This document shows positions 8,147 through 16,434 of a stretch of 64,000 bases of DNA, piece after piece. The notes beneath the pieces were generated by a model. The model worked only from the letters and a program-made list of their open reading frames with translations, was not told the DNA's origin and did no database searches. Within the stretch, counting starts at the first letter, position 1. The number at the start of each line of letters is the position of its first letter. Position numbers and translations under genes: made by a program. This stretch comes from JADGRF01 sp036382515 (GTDB lineage Bacteria > Myxococcota_A > Polyangia > Polyangiales > JAFGIB01), in the NCBI GenBank assembly GCA_036382515.1, contig DASVHQ010000046.1, positions 1 to 64,000 of the forward strand, read 5' to 3'.

Positions 8147-9516
8147 GGCATGCTCGGTGGCGCGATCGAGACGGTTGCGAGCGCAGCTGCCGCCGCCGCG
8201 ACGGACTTCTGCGTCTCGAGCTGCAGCGTGCGACGCAACAGCGGCGCAGCCACGTACGTGCTCGCGAGCGCCGAGAGCACCAGGATGCTGAACATCGGGC
8301 GCGGCAACACGCCGAGCTCCAGGCCCACGTTGAGCGCGACCAGCTCCATCAGGCCGCGCGTATTCATGGCCACGCCGATCGCGAAGGACACCCGCTTTTC
8401 TTCACCGCAGGCGCGCGCGGCGGCGTAGCCACTCAGGAGCTTGGTGCTCATCGAGAGAAGGAGCACCGCCAGGCACACCAGCCAGCTCTTACCGCCGTGC
8501 AGCTCACCCAGGTTCGTGCGCAAGCCGGTCAGCGTGAAGAAGAGCGGCACGAAGAGCGCGTTCACCAGCGGCGCGACCGAACGTTCCCACTCGGCTGCGA
8601 GCGCACGCTTCTCGTGCAGCGCGATGCCGATCACGAGGCCGCCAATCAGGGCGAACACGCCGATCGTGCTGCTCACGAGCGACGCGATACACACCACGAA
8701 CAAGATCCAGGTGATCGAGCGCGAGGTGAGCCTTCCTGCGTTGGCGCCGAGGTCGGCGTCCACCAGTCGGCCGAGCAAAGGGCCCACCAGCACGAACACG
8801 AGCAGCAGCCCCACCACGATCGCGCCCAGCTGGGTGAGGATGCTGAAGGTGTTCCAGCTGCCATGGGCGTAGGCTGCGATGCCGCCGAGCACCACCCAGC
8901 CGAGCACGTCGTTCAGTGCGGCCGCGCCGATCGACAGGGCGGCCGCACGACTGCTGCCGATCTGCAGCTCGGCGAAGATGCGCGCGAGCACCGGCACCGC
9001 GGTGATGGCCAGCGCACACGCGAAGATCAGGCGGAAGCCGAGCACGTCGGGCACCGCGACCGGTATGTACGGGACCAGCAGCGGCGCGGTGAAGAAGCCG
9101 ACCACGAGCGGCAGGCCGAACGCGGCCAAGCCGATCAAGACCACGGCGCGCACACCGGAGCCCTGCAGGTGCTTGCGGAAGTCGGTCTCGAGGCCGACCT
9201 GGAACACCAGCAGCACCAAGCCCAGCTCGGCGAGGCTCGCGAGCAGCGCGGTGCTGTCGGCGGGCAGCAGCCATGCGTGCAGCTTCGGCATCCAGGCACC
9301 AAGCAGGCTCGGCCCGAGGGCGATGCCCGCCAGGATCTGCCCGACGACCGGCGGTTGTCGCAGCACGTGCCGCGCGAAGCGAGCGCCGATCCCCGAGGCG
9401 ACCAGGATGAGAGCCAGCTGCAGGACCAGCCGGCGCAGGGTGAGCTCGCCGCCGTGGCCCGTGTTGGCACCGAGGTCGGCGACTGCGGCGATGACGCGCT
9501 CGATCCAGTGGTTCAT
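8143..9516 (-). CDS. Cation:proton antiporter (CPA2/Kef type)
   Basis: The 457-residue protein is a run of about 12 hydrophobic segments with the family landmarks RQPPVVGQILAGIALGPSLLG, VFQVGLETD, the ALNDVLGW motif containing the ion-binding Asp, and VAMNTRGLMELVAL near the C-terminus. It should exchange K+ or Na+ for protons across the inner membrane. It ends shortly after the last membrane segment and lacks the TrkA-N/RCK domain found in KefB/KefC, so any gating differs. The ATG at 9516 starts just before the first hydrophobic segment; longer upstream reading lacks coding character. It heads the probable operon antiporter, dehalogenase-like hydrolase, radical SAM protein. Confidence 0.8.
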   Translation of the reverse strand: MNHWIERVIAAVADLGANTGHGGELTLRRLVLQLALILVASGIGARFARHVLRQPPVVGQILAGIALGPSLLGAWMPKLHAWLLPADSTALLASLAELGLVLLVFQVGLETDFRKHLQGSGVRAVVLIGLAAFGLPLVVGFFTAPLLVPYIPVAVPDVLGFRLIFACALAITAVPVLARIFAELQIGSSRAAALSIGAAALNDVLGWVVLGGIAAYAHGSWNTFSILTQLGAIVVGLLLVFVLVGPLLGRLVDADLGANAGRLTSRSITWILFVVCIASLVSSTIGVFALIGGLVIGIALHEKRALAAEWERSVAPLVNALFVPLFFTLTGLRTNLGELHGGKSWLVCLAVLLLSMSTKLLSGYAAARACGEEKRVSFAIGVAMNTRGLMELVALNVGLELGVLPRPMFSILVLSALASTYVAAPLLRRTLQLETQKSVAAAAAALATVSIAPPSMP

Positions 9517-9664
9517 TTCACATACGCCTTCGTACTTGAAACTGCCCTGGCGGGCTTGCTTCGGCAAGCGCTGTGCAGGGTCGGCGCAGCTGTGAGTTGC
9601 GTGAGCGCAATTGGAGGGTGACCCGCTTGGGCCGCGGAAGTCCTCGGCAATCGGGCGCCTGTCG

Positions 9665-9721
9665 TAGGAGCCTGTCGGAGAAAGCCGGACCGACGGGAGC
9701 GCTTTTTCCGACAGGCTCCTA
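9665..9721. repeat. 20-bp inverted repeat with 17-base spacer, MITE- or terminator-like
   Basis: TAGGAGCCTGTCGGAGAAAG at 9665-9684 is matched by its reverse complement at 9702-9721 with a single mismatch. It lies in the 376-base gap between the divergent antiporter and giant lipoprotein genes. No other feature is clear in that gap apart from the likely promoters. A palindrome this long between divergent genes is not needed as a terminator, so a small transposon-derived element is plausible. Confidence 0.6.
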
Positions 9722-9892
9722 GACATGAGCGTAAGCGCGGTTCCAGGTGCTGCCGGTTCGGGCGGGTGTGCTTGTCACCCGAGGGCGCAACAGATTGCGC
9801 ATTTCGTGGCCACCAATCCGCGAAAGGCGTTTGAAAAACGGCCAATTCGTGGCACACGACTACGTCGGCCCAATTTGGGTGAGGGTGGAATC

Positions 9893-12800
9893 ATGCGTCA
9901 GTCTTGGTGGCTCGGTGTATCGGTCGTCTTGTTCGCGTGCAGCAGTCCAACGCGTTTCAACCTGTTGTCCCCCGGGGGCAAGCCCGGTGCCGATGGCGGG
10001 GTCGCTGATGCAGCCGTCGTGAGTGGCGACGGCGGCAATCCCACCACCACGGTCCAAGGGGATGGCGGCACTCACAAGCCGACGTGCGTGCCCAAGACCT
10101 GCACCCAACTCGGGAAGAACTGCGGGCCCGTCGCTGACGGCTGCGGTGGCGTCGTTCAGTGTGGCGCCTGCAAGAAGGGCGAGCTGTGCGGCATCGTGAC
10201 CCACAACGAGTGCACTGCGCCGAGCACGCTCTGCAAGGCACTGACCAAGGCAGCTGCCTGCACCGGCAAGGAGTGCGGCTTCACCACGGACGGTTGCGGC
10301 GGCATGATCGAATGCGGCAGCTGCGCTCAGGGCTCGGCTTGCGGCGTGAAGACGGCGTTCAAGTGTGATCTCAACACCATCACCAACGCCAACTCTTGCC
10401 CCGCGAAGATCGCCAGCTGCGCGTCGGTTGGCGCCCAGTGCGGCAAGATCGGCAACGGTTGCGGCGGTCTGATCGACTGCGACGCGGAGCTCGGCGGATG
10501 CACCGGCGGCGCGGTCTGCGGCGCGAACAACATGCCCCAGAAGTGCGGCACGTTGGCCGCGTGTACGCCGAAGACAGCGGCACAGGCCTGTCCCGGCAAC
10601 TGCGGTCTGGTCTCGGATGGCTGCGGCCTGCTCATCGACTGCTCGCAGATCACTGCCTATCAATGCCCAGCGGGCAAGGCCTGCGGTGCGGGCGGCGTCG
10701 CCAACCAGTGCGGCGATGCCACCGCGGGCGGCTGCCAACTGGTCACCCAGCAGGTCGCCTGTGGCGGCACACAGTGCGGCCTGGCCGGCGACGGCTGCAC
10801 GGCCAGCTATAGCTGCGGCACGTGCACGAGCAATCAGATCTGCACCAATGGCAGTTGCGTAGCTGCCTGCACGCCCGTCGGCCAGCCCACGGCCTGTGCG
10901 AACAAACAATGCGGTCAGGTCAGCGACGGCTGTACGGGCACGTATGATTGCGGCACTTGCGTTACGGGCACGCAGTGCGGCTTGAAGACGGCGTTCCAGT
11001 GCGACGCGCCGCCTCCTCCGACGTGTCTGCCGCTGACGGCGGCTGCCGCGTGCGTCGGCAAGCAGTGCGGCGTCGTGTTCGACGGCTGTGGCACGGCGGG
11101 CGCCAACCAGATCAATTGCGCCACGGTCAGCGGCGGCTGCACCGCGGGAACGTACTGCGGCATCAAGACGCCGTTCGTGTGCGACGCCCCCCCGCCGCCG
11201 ACGTGCACGCCTGCGACCTCGTGCGCCAGCCTCGGCTGGAACTGCGGCTTTGCGGTCGACAGCTGCGGCACCGTCTTCGACTGCTCGAAGGAGTTCCCCG
11301 CGTGCGATCCGGTCACGCAGGCCTGCATCGGCGGCATCGGCGGCGTGCCCGCAACCTGCCAGACCGGCTCCGGCGGCGGTGGTGGCGGCACCTGTGACGT
11401 GTGCACTGCCATCCCCGACTGCAGCGCCAAGAGTCAGGTCACCAAGCTCACCGGCCGCGTCATCACGCCCGGCAAAAACGACGCCAACACCGCCAACCAG
11501 GTCGGCGTGCCCAACGCCTTCGTTTACATCCTCACCAAGGACGACGCGACGCTCCTGCCCGCGATCGACACCGGCATTCCCAAGGACGGCAGCGGCAACC
11601 TGCTCACCGCCTGCGATCGCTGCGACACGCAGGATCTGGGCCCGGTGCTCGCGAGCGCGACGACCAACGAGAAGGGCCAGTACACGCTGTCGGGCAACAT
11701 CCCGGTCAACAAGGAATTCGTGCTGGTCGTGAAGATCGGCAAGTGGCGTCGTGCGGTGAAGTACACGCTGGCTTCGGGCGGCGCGTGCGCCACCACGGCG
11801 GTACCCACGCTCACCACGCGCCTGCCGCGCTCGAGCAGCGATGGGCTCGGCGCGAACATCCCGCACGTCGCCGTGTCCACCGGTCAGGTCGATGCGATCG
11901 AGTGCGTGTTCTACAAGATGGGTGTCGCGGCCAGCGAGTTCGCACTGCCCGGCAGCGGCGCCACGGCCGCTTCACGCATCCACATGTATCGCTCCACCGA
12001 CGCCGGTGGCGAGAAGATGGGTTCGGGAACCACGGCGTACACCGACTTCACTCCCGACACCGACTTGTATCGCGACAACACGCGACTCAACGGCTACGAC
12101 ATGGTGGTCTTCGACTGCGAAGGCTCGGCCTACGAAGACAACACCTACGATGTGAACGTGCGCAAGTACGTGAACCGGGGTGGACGCATGTTCGCCAGTC
12201 ACTGGAGCTACACCTGGCTGCACGACAACGCGGGCGTCAACTACACCCCCGCGACGGCGCTCGACACGCGGTTGGACACCAGCGCCAACTGGCAGAGCAG
12301 TAACTCCACGCCGAGCTCCGGCACGGGCTACGTGTCCGTTGGCCGACCGCGCGCCAACACCGGCAAGATCACCACTTTCGCCAACTGGTTGGTGAACGAG
12401 GGCGCCGCCACGCTGGCCAACGGCAACTACACCTTCGGCATCACCGACCCACGCGATCTCGCGGCTGCGGTGAACACCGGCTCGGACGAGTGGGTGTATC
12501 GGTTCCCGGGCGGGACCACCGGGACCTGCGGCACGTGCGAGGGCTCGAATCAGACCACCTGCCAGACCAGCGCACGTTGCACCTGGAGCGGTAGCGTGTG
12601 CACGTCGACTCCGGCGTGCTCCTCGGCCAGTAACTCCACGGCCTGTGGCGGGCTGTCCGGCTGCGTGTGGTCGAACGGCTTCTTCGGCGCGAGCTGCGGC
12701 GTGGCCACGTGCCGCAACAGCACCTCGCAGAGCACCTGCAACGCCACCACGGGCTGCGCCTGGGCGCCCGCCGCGAGCACCGTGCAGCAGTACTCGTTCA

Positions 12801-14146
12801 ACACGCCTTTCACCGCTCCGAGCACCGACATCTGCGGTCGCGTCGCTTACAGCGCGTTCCATGTGTCGCCTGCCAGCAGCGGCAACTTCAGCGGCGTGGT
12901 CTTCCCGGGCGGCTGCGGTGCCAACAACGGCAACCTGACCGCGCAAGAGAAGGTGCTGCTGTACATGCTCTTCGATCTCGCCGGCTGCGTGAGCACCGGC
13001 GGTACGCCGACTCCGCCGGCCTGCACGCCGCTCGACCCGAAGACCTCGTGCACGACGGGCGTGTGCGGTGTCATGGCCAACGGCTGCGGTGGCACGATCG
13101 ACTGCGGCGCGTGTGGAAGTGGCCAGGTCTGCGGTGCGAACAACACCTGCGCACCTGCCGGCTGCACGAAGACCACGTGCGCCGCGCAGGGTGCGACCTG
13201 TGGCACGATCGCCGATGGTTGTGGCGGTACGCTGACCTGTCCCGTCTGTGCGGTCGGTCAGACCTGCGGCCTGTTCACGCCCAATCAGTGCGGTCAGACC
13301 TGCACGCCGCTGTCCACGCAGATTGCATGCGCGGGCAAGTGCGGCGCCGCGTCCGACGGCTGCGGAAACGTCGTGCAGTGCCCGGCGTGCGGCAATGGTC
13401 AGGTGTGCATCAACAACACCTGCAGCACCGGCTCGTGCACGCCGCTCAGCTCGTGTCCGGCGGGCAAAGACTGCGGCGTGATCAGCGACGGTTGCAGTGG
13501 GACCGTCAGCTGCGGCGCCTGCACGCTGCCGCAGGTCTGTGGCGCTGGCGGCGCAGCCAACCAGTGTGGCCAGCCCTCGTGCACGCCGCTCACCTGTGCA
13601 TCGCTCAACGCCGATTGCGGCTTCATCGGCGACGGCTGCGGCGGTTCGGCCGACTGCGGCGTGTGCGGTGCCGGTAAGGTCTGTGGCCTGGGTGGCCCGA
13701 ACAAGTGCGGCGGCTGCATGCCGACCACCTGCTCTGCGGCAGGTGCACACTGCGGTCAGATCGGTGACGGCTGCGGTGGCGCGGTCGACTGCGGCCCATG
13801 CCCGATAGGGCAGATCTGCGGTGCGACCACGCCCAACCAGTGCGGCACCGGGCCCTCTTGCACGCCCGGCACTTGCTCGGCGGCTGGCGCGCAGTGCGGC
13901 CTGATCGGCGATGGCTGCGGTGCGGTGGTGGACTGCGGCAAGTGCGCTGCGAACTTGGTGTGCGGCATCAAGTCGCCCAACAAGTGCGACGCGCCTCCGG
14001 CCTGCACGCCACAGAGCTGCAGCGCGCTCGGCGCGCAGTGCGGTCAGGTCGGCGATGGCTGCGGCGGCCTGATCAACTGCGGCTCGTGTCCGGCCGGTCA
14101 GCAGTGCGGTGTCTCGCAACCCAACAAGTGCACCGGCGTGCAATGA
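9893..14146 (+). CDS. Giant Cys-rich repeat lipoprotein (1417 aa)
   Basis: A lipoprotein signal ends at LFAC around residue 16. Two arrays of a roughly 40-residue repeat follow, with pattern C.P..C...G..CG...DGCGG...CG.C..G..CG...PN.C. About nine units precede and eight follow a central region. The centre has a carboxypeptidase-regulatory-like beta-sandwich (LTGRVITPGKND to KIGKWRRAVKY), a domain with YDMVVFDCEG, and a short stretch of Cys-Trp repeats (TTCQTSARCTW, STACGGLSGCVW, STCNATTGCAW). The protein is probably exported and disulfide-bonded on the cell surface, perhaps for adhesion or matrix building. Relatives in myxobacterial genomes are, as I recall, sometimes misnamed tryptophan synthase; no such domain is visible. 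GAGGGTGGAATC precedes the ATG. Confidence 0.75.
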   Translation: MRQSWWLGVSVVLFACSSPTRFNLLSPGGKPGADGGVADAAVVSGDGGNPTTTVQGDGGTHKPTCVPKTCTQLGKNCGPVADGCGGVVQCGACKKGELCGIVTHNECTAPSTLCKALTKAAACTGKECGFTTDGCGGMIECGSCAQGSACGVKTAFKCDLNTITNANSCPAKIASCASVGAQCGKIGNGCGGLIDCDAELGGCTGGAVCGANNMPQKCGTLAACTPKTAAQACPGNCGLVSDGCGLLIDCSQITAYQCPAGKACGAGGVANQCGDATAGGCQLVTQQVACGGTQCGLAGDGCTASYSCGTCTSNQICTNGSCVAACTPVGQPTACANKQCGQVSDGCTGTYDCGTCVTGTQCGLKTAFQCDAPPPPTCLPLTAAAACVGKQCGVVFDGCGTAGANQINCATVSGGCTAGTYCGIKTPFVCDAPPPPTCTPATSCASLGWNCGFAVDSCGTVFDCSKEFPACDPVTQACIGGIGGVPATCQTGSGGGGGGTCDVCTAIPDCSAKSQVTKLTGRVITPGKNDANTANQVGVPNAFVYILTKDDATLLPAIDTGIPKDGSGNLLTACDRCDTQDLGPVLASATTNEKGQYTLSGNIPVNKEFVLVVKIGKWRRAVKYTLASGGACATTAVPTLTTRLPRSSSDGLGANIPHVAVSTGQVDAIECVFYKMGVAASEFALPGSGATAASRIHMYRSTDAGGEKMGSGTTAYTDFTPDTDLYRDNTRLNGYDMVVFDCEGSAYEDNTYDVNVRKYVNRGGRMFASHWSYTWLHDNAGVNYTPATALDTRLDTSANWQSSNSTPSSGTGYVSVGRPRANTGKITTFANWLVNEGAATLANGNYTFGITDPRDLAAAVNTGSDEWVYRFPGGTTGTCGTCEGSNQTTCQTSARCTWSGSVCTSTPACSSASNSTACGGLSGCVWSNGFFGASCGVATCRNSTSQSTCNATTGCAWAPAASTVQQYSFNTPFTAPSTDICGRVAYSAFHVSPASSGNFSGVVFPGGCGANNGNLTAQEKVLLYMLFDLAGCVSTGGTPTPPACTPLDPKTSCTTGVCGVMANGCGGTIDCGACGSGQVCGANNTCAPAGCTKTTCAAQGATCGTIADGCGGTLTCPVCAVGQTCGLFTPNQCGQTCTPLSTQIACAGKCGAASDGCGNVVQCPACGNGQVCINNTCSTGSCTPLSSCPAGKDCGVISDGCSGTVSCGACTLPQVCGAGGAANQCGQPSCTPLTCASLNADCGFIGDGCGGSADCGVCGAGKVCGLGGPNKCGGCMPTTCSAAGAHCGQIGDGCGGAVDCGPCPIGQICGATTPNQCGTGPSCTPGTCSAAGAQCGLIGDGCGAVVDCGKCAANLVCGIKSPNKCDAPPACTPQSCSALGAQCGQVGDGCGGLINCGSCPAGQQCGVSQPNKCTGVQ

Positions 14147-14189
14147 CGGCCGGCCGCTGACGGCGGCGGCCTCGCAAAGCTTCGTGGTA

Positions 14190-14223
14190 CGTGCAGACGG
14201 TGCGCTAAGGGCCCGTCTGCACG
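14190..14223. terminator. Bidirectional terminator-like hairpin
   Basis: A perfect 11-bp inverted repeat (CGTGCAGACGG at 14190-14200, its complement at 14213-14223) with a 12-base loop lies between the convergent giant lipoprotein and beta-propeller genes. There is no long U-run, so termination would rely on stem strength. Confidence 0.55.
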
Positions 14224-14238
14224 CGTGCGCGCGGTTTG

Positions 14239-15315
14239 CTACCGGGACGCAGGGTAGGGGTCGTGCACGCGCAGCAGGCGACCCTTGCTCGGATCGCAGA
14301 CCCAGGCGTTGTCATGCTCGTCGGCGGTCACGCAGTGCGTGCTCACGGGGGCCGACAACGAGCCCAGCACCTTCAGCTTGCCCTGCAGGCTCACGGACAC
14401 GATCGTGAGGCAGGCGCACGCGCGGCCCGCCAGGTACAGGTGGCGCAGCCTGGGGTTCCAGCCGACCACGTCGTAGCCCGAGCCGCTCCTGCGCTTGTTG
14501 ATCACGCGCCCGTCATGCCGCGTGTCCAGAACGCTGACCGTGCCTTCGCTGCAGACCGCGAGCAAGAAGCCGGTCTGTGCGTCGAAGGCGATGCCGCGGG
14601 AGGCTTCGCACGCGTTGGGCCACTGCCCCACGATCCTGCGCGAAGCCAGATCGATGGCCAGGCTGAAGGTCTGCCAGCGGTGTGTGTACGCGCGCCCATC
14701 CGCCTCATCGATCACGAGCGACTCCGGGCCGTTGGCCACGTGGATCGTGCCCGCATGCGTGAGCCCGGGCACCGCATCCTGTGACACAGAGAAGATCTCG
14801 ATCTGCTCGGCGTCGGGCTCGGTGACCCACAGCTCGCTGCGCGTCGCCACGAAGCGCACGTAGTCCGGCTGCGCCGCCAGCTTGACCGAGCAGACGATGC
14901 GCAGGGTCTTGGGGTCGATCGCGTACGCTTGCTTGGAGGTGCGGTCGCTCACGAAGAGCAAGCCACGGCCCTCGTCGACCGAGGTCACCCCGAAGTTGTG
15001 GCCGCCCGCGTACTGCGCGTCGGTGCTGAAGCCGCGGACCGCGCTGAGCTGCCCCGTCTGCGGCTCGATCAAGCTCAGCGCGCCGGCTCGGCCACTGGGC
15101 ACGAGCACGCGTTGCAGTGTGCTCGAGTAGCGCAGATCGTCGAAGCCAATCCCCGCCTCGCCCTGCGGAATTGGAAAAGCCGTGCCGGCTGGCTCACGAC
15201 CGCCCGCGAACGCGAAGCTCGAGGCCGCGGCCACGGTCGCAGCCACCACCAGTCCAACGCGGATCGCATTGCGTCCCAGGACCGCGCGCTCGGGGGGCAT
15301 GGGGCCGTCGGTCAT
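14239..15315 (-). CDS. Exported YVTN-type beta-propeller protein
   Basis: The 358-residue protein has an N-terminal hydrophobic segment (GLVVAATVAAASSFAFAG) acting as signal peptide or anchor, then repeated blade-like units such as RGLLFVSDRTSKQAYAIDP, SRGIAFDAQTGFLLAVC and LRHLYLAGRACACLTIVSV. This is the pattern of YVTN/NHL-like beta-propellers that act as scaffolds or binding proteins outside the cytoplasm. No catalytic motif is seen. Its ATG follows the stop of the DUF2721 gene by only a few bases, so the two form an operon, suggesting a joint envelope role. The function is unknown. Confidence 0.65.
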   Translation of the reverse strand: MTDGPMPPERAVLGRNAIRVGLVVAATVAAASSFAFAGGREPAGTAFPIPQGEAGIGFDDLRYSSTLQRVLVPSGRAGALSLIEPQTGQLSAVRGFSTDAQYAGGHNFGVTSVDEGRGLLFVSDRTSKQAYAIDPKTLRIVCSVKLAAQPDYVRFVATRSELWVTEPDAEQIEIFSVSQDAVPGLTHAGTIHVANGPESLVIDEADGRAYTHRWQTFSLAIDLASRRIVGQWPNACEASRGIAFDAQTGFLLAVCSEGTVSVLDTRHDGRVINKRRSGSGYDVVGWNPRLRHLYLAGRACACLTIVSVSLQGKLKVLGSLSAPVSTHCVTADEHDNAWVCDPSKGRLLRVHDPYPASR

Positions 15316-15318
15316 GCG

Positions 15319-15774
15319 TCAGCTCTCGATGCCGATGCGTACGCTGGCCACGGCCACCAGCACTTCGCGCAGGAACAGCACCAGACCCGCAGTGAAGGCC
15401 GCGATCGCCGCGATGAACAGCCCGGCGAGCACCTTCGAGAAGTCCACGAGCAAGATCGAGCCGAGAAAGGCGAACGCGATCAGCAAGCAAACCAGGAGCG
15501 CCGCCGACGTGCACGCGGTGATCGCGTGGTTCACCAGCGTACGCCGTCGCGCCAGCATGCGCAGCTCGCCGGTGAGCGGCGCACGCTCTTCACCCGTGAG
15601 CTTCGACAGACGATCGGCGAGCACGCGTGCCCGATCGACGATGCGCCCCAGGCGATTGGACAGCACCCCGAGGATCGTGCCGAGGGCGGTGAGCAGGAAG
15701 ACGGGTGCAACCGCGAGCTGGATCGTGTGTGCGATGTCCGTCAGGTGAGCTTCGGCTGGCATCTCGGCGCGCAT
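15319..15774 (-). CDS. DUF2721 family membrane protein
   Basis: The 151-residue protein begins MRAEMPAEAHL, has a first membrane segment (LAVAPVFLLTALGTILGVL), a charged cytoplasmic-looking loop (RLGRIVDRARVLADRL to RRRTLVNHAI), and two further membrane segments. This is the DUF2721 layout; function unknown. An alternative ATG lies four codons downstream. It is divergent from the GST gene, with 31 bases between starts, so the promoters must overlap the coding starts. It is followed within 4 bases by the beta-propeller gene. Confidence 0.7.
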   Translation of the reverse strand: MRAEMPAEAHLTDIAHTIQLAVAPVFLLTALGTILGVLSNRLGRIVDRARVLADRLSKLTGEERAPLTGELRMLARRRTLVNHAITACTSAALLVCLLIAFAFLGSILLVDFSKVLAGLFIAAIAAFTAGLVLFLREVLVAVASVRIGIES

Positions 15775-15805
15775 GATACACTGGCCGTCGAGCGGAGGGC
15801 ACGCG

Positions 15806-16432
15806 ATGAAGCTGTACGACTGGAAAGCCGCACCAAACCCCCGGCGCGTACGCATCTTCTTGGCCGAGAAGGACCTCTCGATTCCACGCGAAGAGGTCGG
15901 TGCCGGCTGGGCGCTCAAGCCCGAGTTCATCGCCAAGAGCACGCACCGGCTCACGCCCATGCTCGAGCTCGACGACGGCACGTTGATCGGCGAAGCGATG
16001 GCGATCTGCCGTTACTTCGAGGCCCTGCACCCGGAGCCTCGTCTCTTCGGCACCGATGCGAAGTCGATCGCGCTCGTCGAAATGTGGGAACGCAAGTGCG
16101 ACTTCGAGGGCATGCAGGCCGTGGCCGAGGTGTTTCGCAACAGCTTGCCCGCCTTCGCCGACCGGGCGCTGGCCGGGTACGACGTGCCAGTTCCGCAGCT
16201 CCCGGCGCTCGTCGAGCGCGGCAAGCTGCGTGTGCAACGTTTCTTCTGCGAGCTGGACCAGCGGCTTTCGACACAACGTTACGTTGCAGGTACGGTGTAC
16301 TCCGTGGCCGATATCACCGGGTTGTGTGCCGTGGACTTTGCCAAGCGCGTGAAGCTCGAGATGCCCACGGCATGCGCTCAGCTGATGCGCTGGCACGCAG
16401 AGGTCTCCGCGCGACCCAGCGCGAGCGCATAG
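15806..16432 (+). CDS. Glutathione S-transferase family protein
   Basis: The 208-residue protein has the thioredoxin-like N-terminal domain (MKLYDWKAAPNPRRVRIFLAEK) with the cis-Pro region HRLTPMLELDDGTLIGEAMAICRYFEA, where ES/EA contacts glutathione, and an all-helical C-terminal domain with VADITGLCAVDFA. It should be a soluble cytoplasmic enzyme conjugating or transferring glutathione; the substrate is not predictable. CGGAGGG lies 6 bases before the ATG, which fixes the start. The next gene starts 2 bases after its stop. Confidence 0.85.
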   Translation: MKLYDWKAAPNPRRVRIFLAEKDLSIPREEVGAGWALKPEFIAKSTHRLTPMLELDDGTLIGEAMAICRYFEALHPEPRLFGTDAKSIALVEMWERKCDFEGMQAVAEVFRNSLPAFADRALAGYDVPVPQLPALVERGKLRVQRFFCELDQRLSTQRYVAGTVYSVADITGLCAVDFAKRVKLEMPTACAQLMRWHAEVSARPSASA

Positions 16433-16434
16433 GC

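Noticed and set aside
9860..11866. Minus-strand frame of over 600 codons opposite the Cys-repeat lipoprotein
   Set aside because: High GC and regular Gly/Cys codons open the opposite strand. The translation is Ala/Arg-rich with no recognisable domain.
11972..14143. Second long minus-strand frame opposite the same gene
   Set aside because: Same cause; the repeats on the coding strand produce false long frames on the complement.
9893..14146. Tandem Cys-repeat DNA considered as a CRISPR-like array
   Set aside because: The units are coding, of variable length and diverged, in frame throughout; there are no identical direct repeats with unique spacers.
14929..16434. Long plus-strand extension upstream of the pectinacetylesterase-like gene
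   Set aside because: It is antisense to the beta-propeller and DUF2721 genes and overlaps the GST in another frame; the lipoprotein signal begins at 16435.
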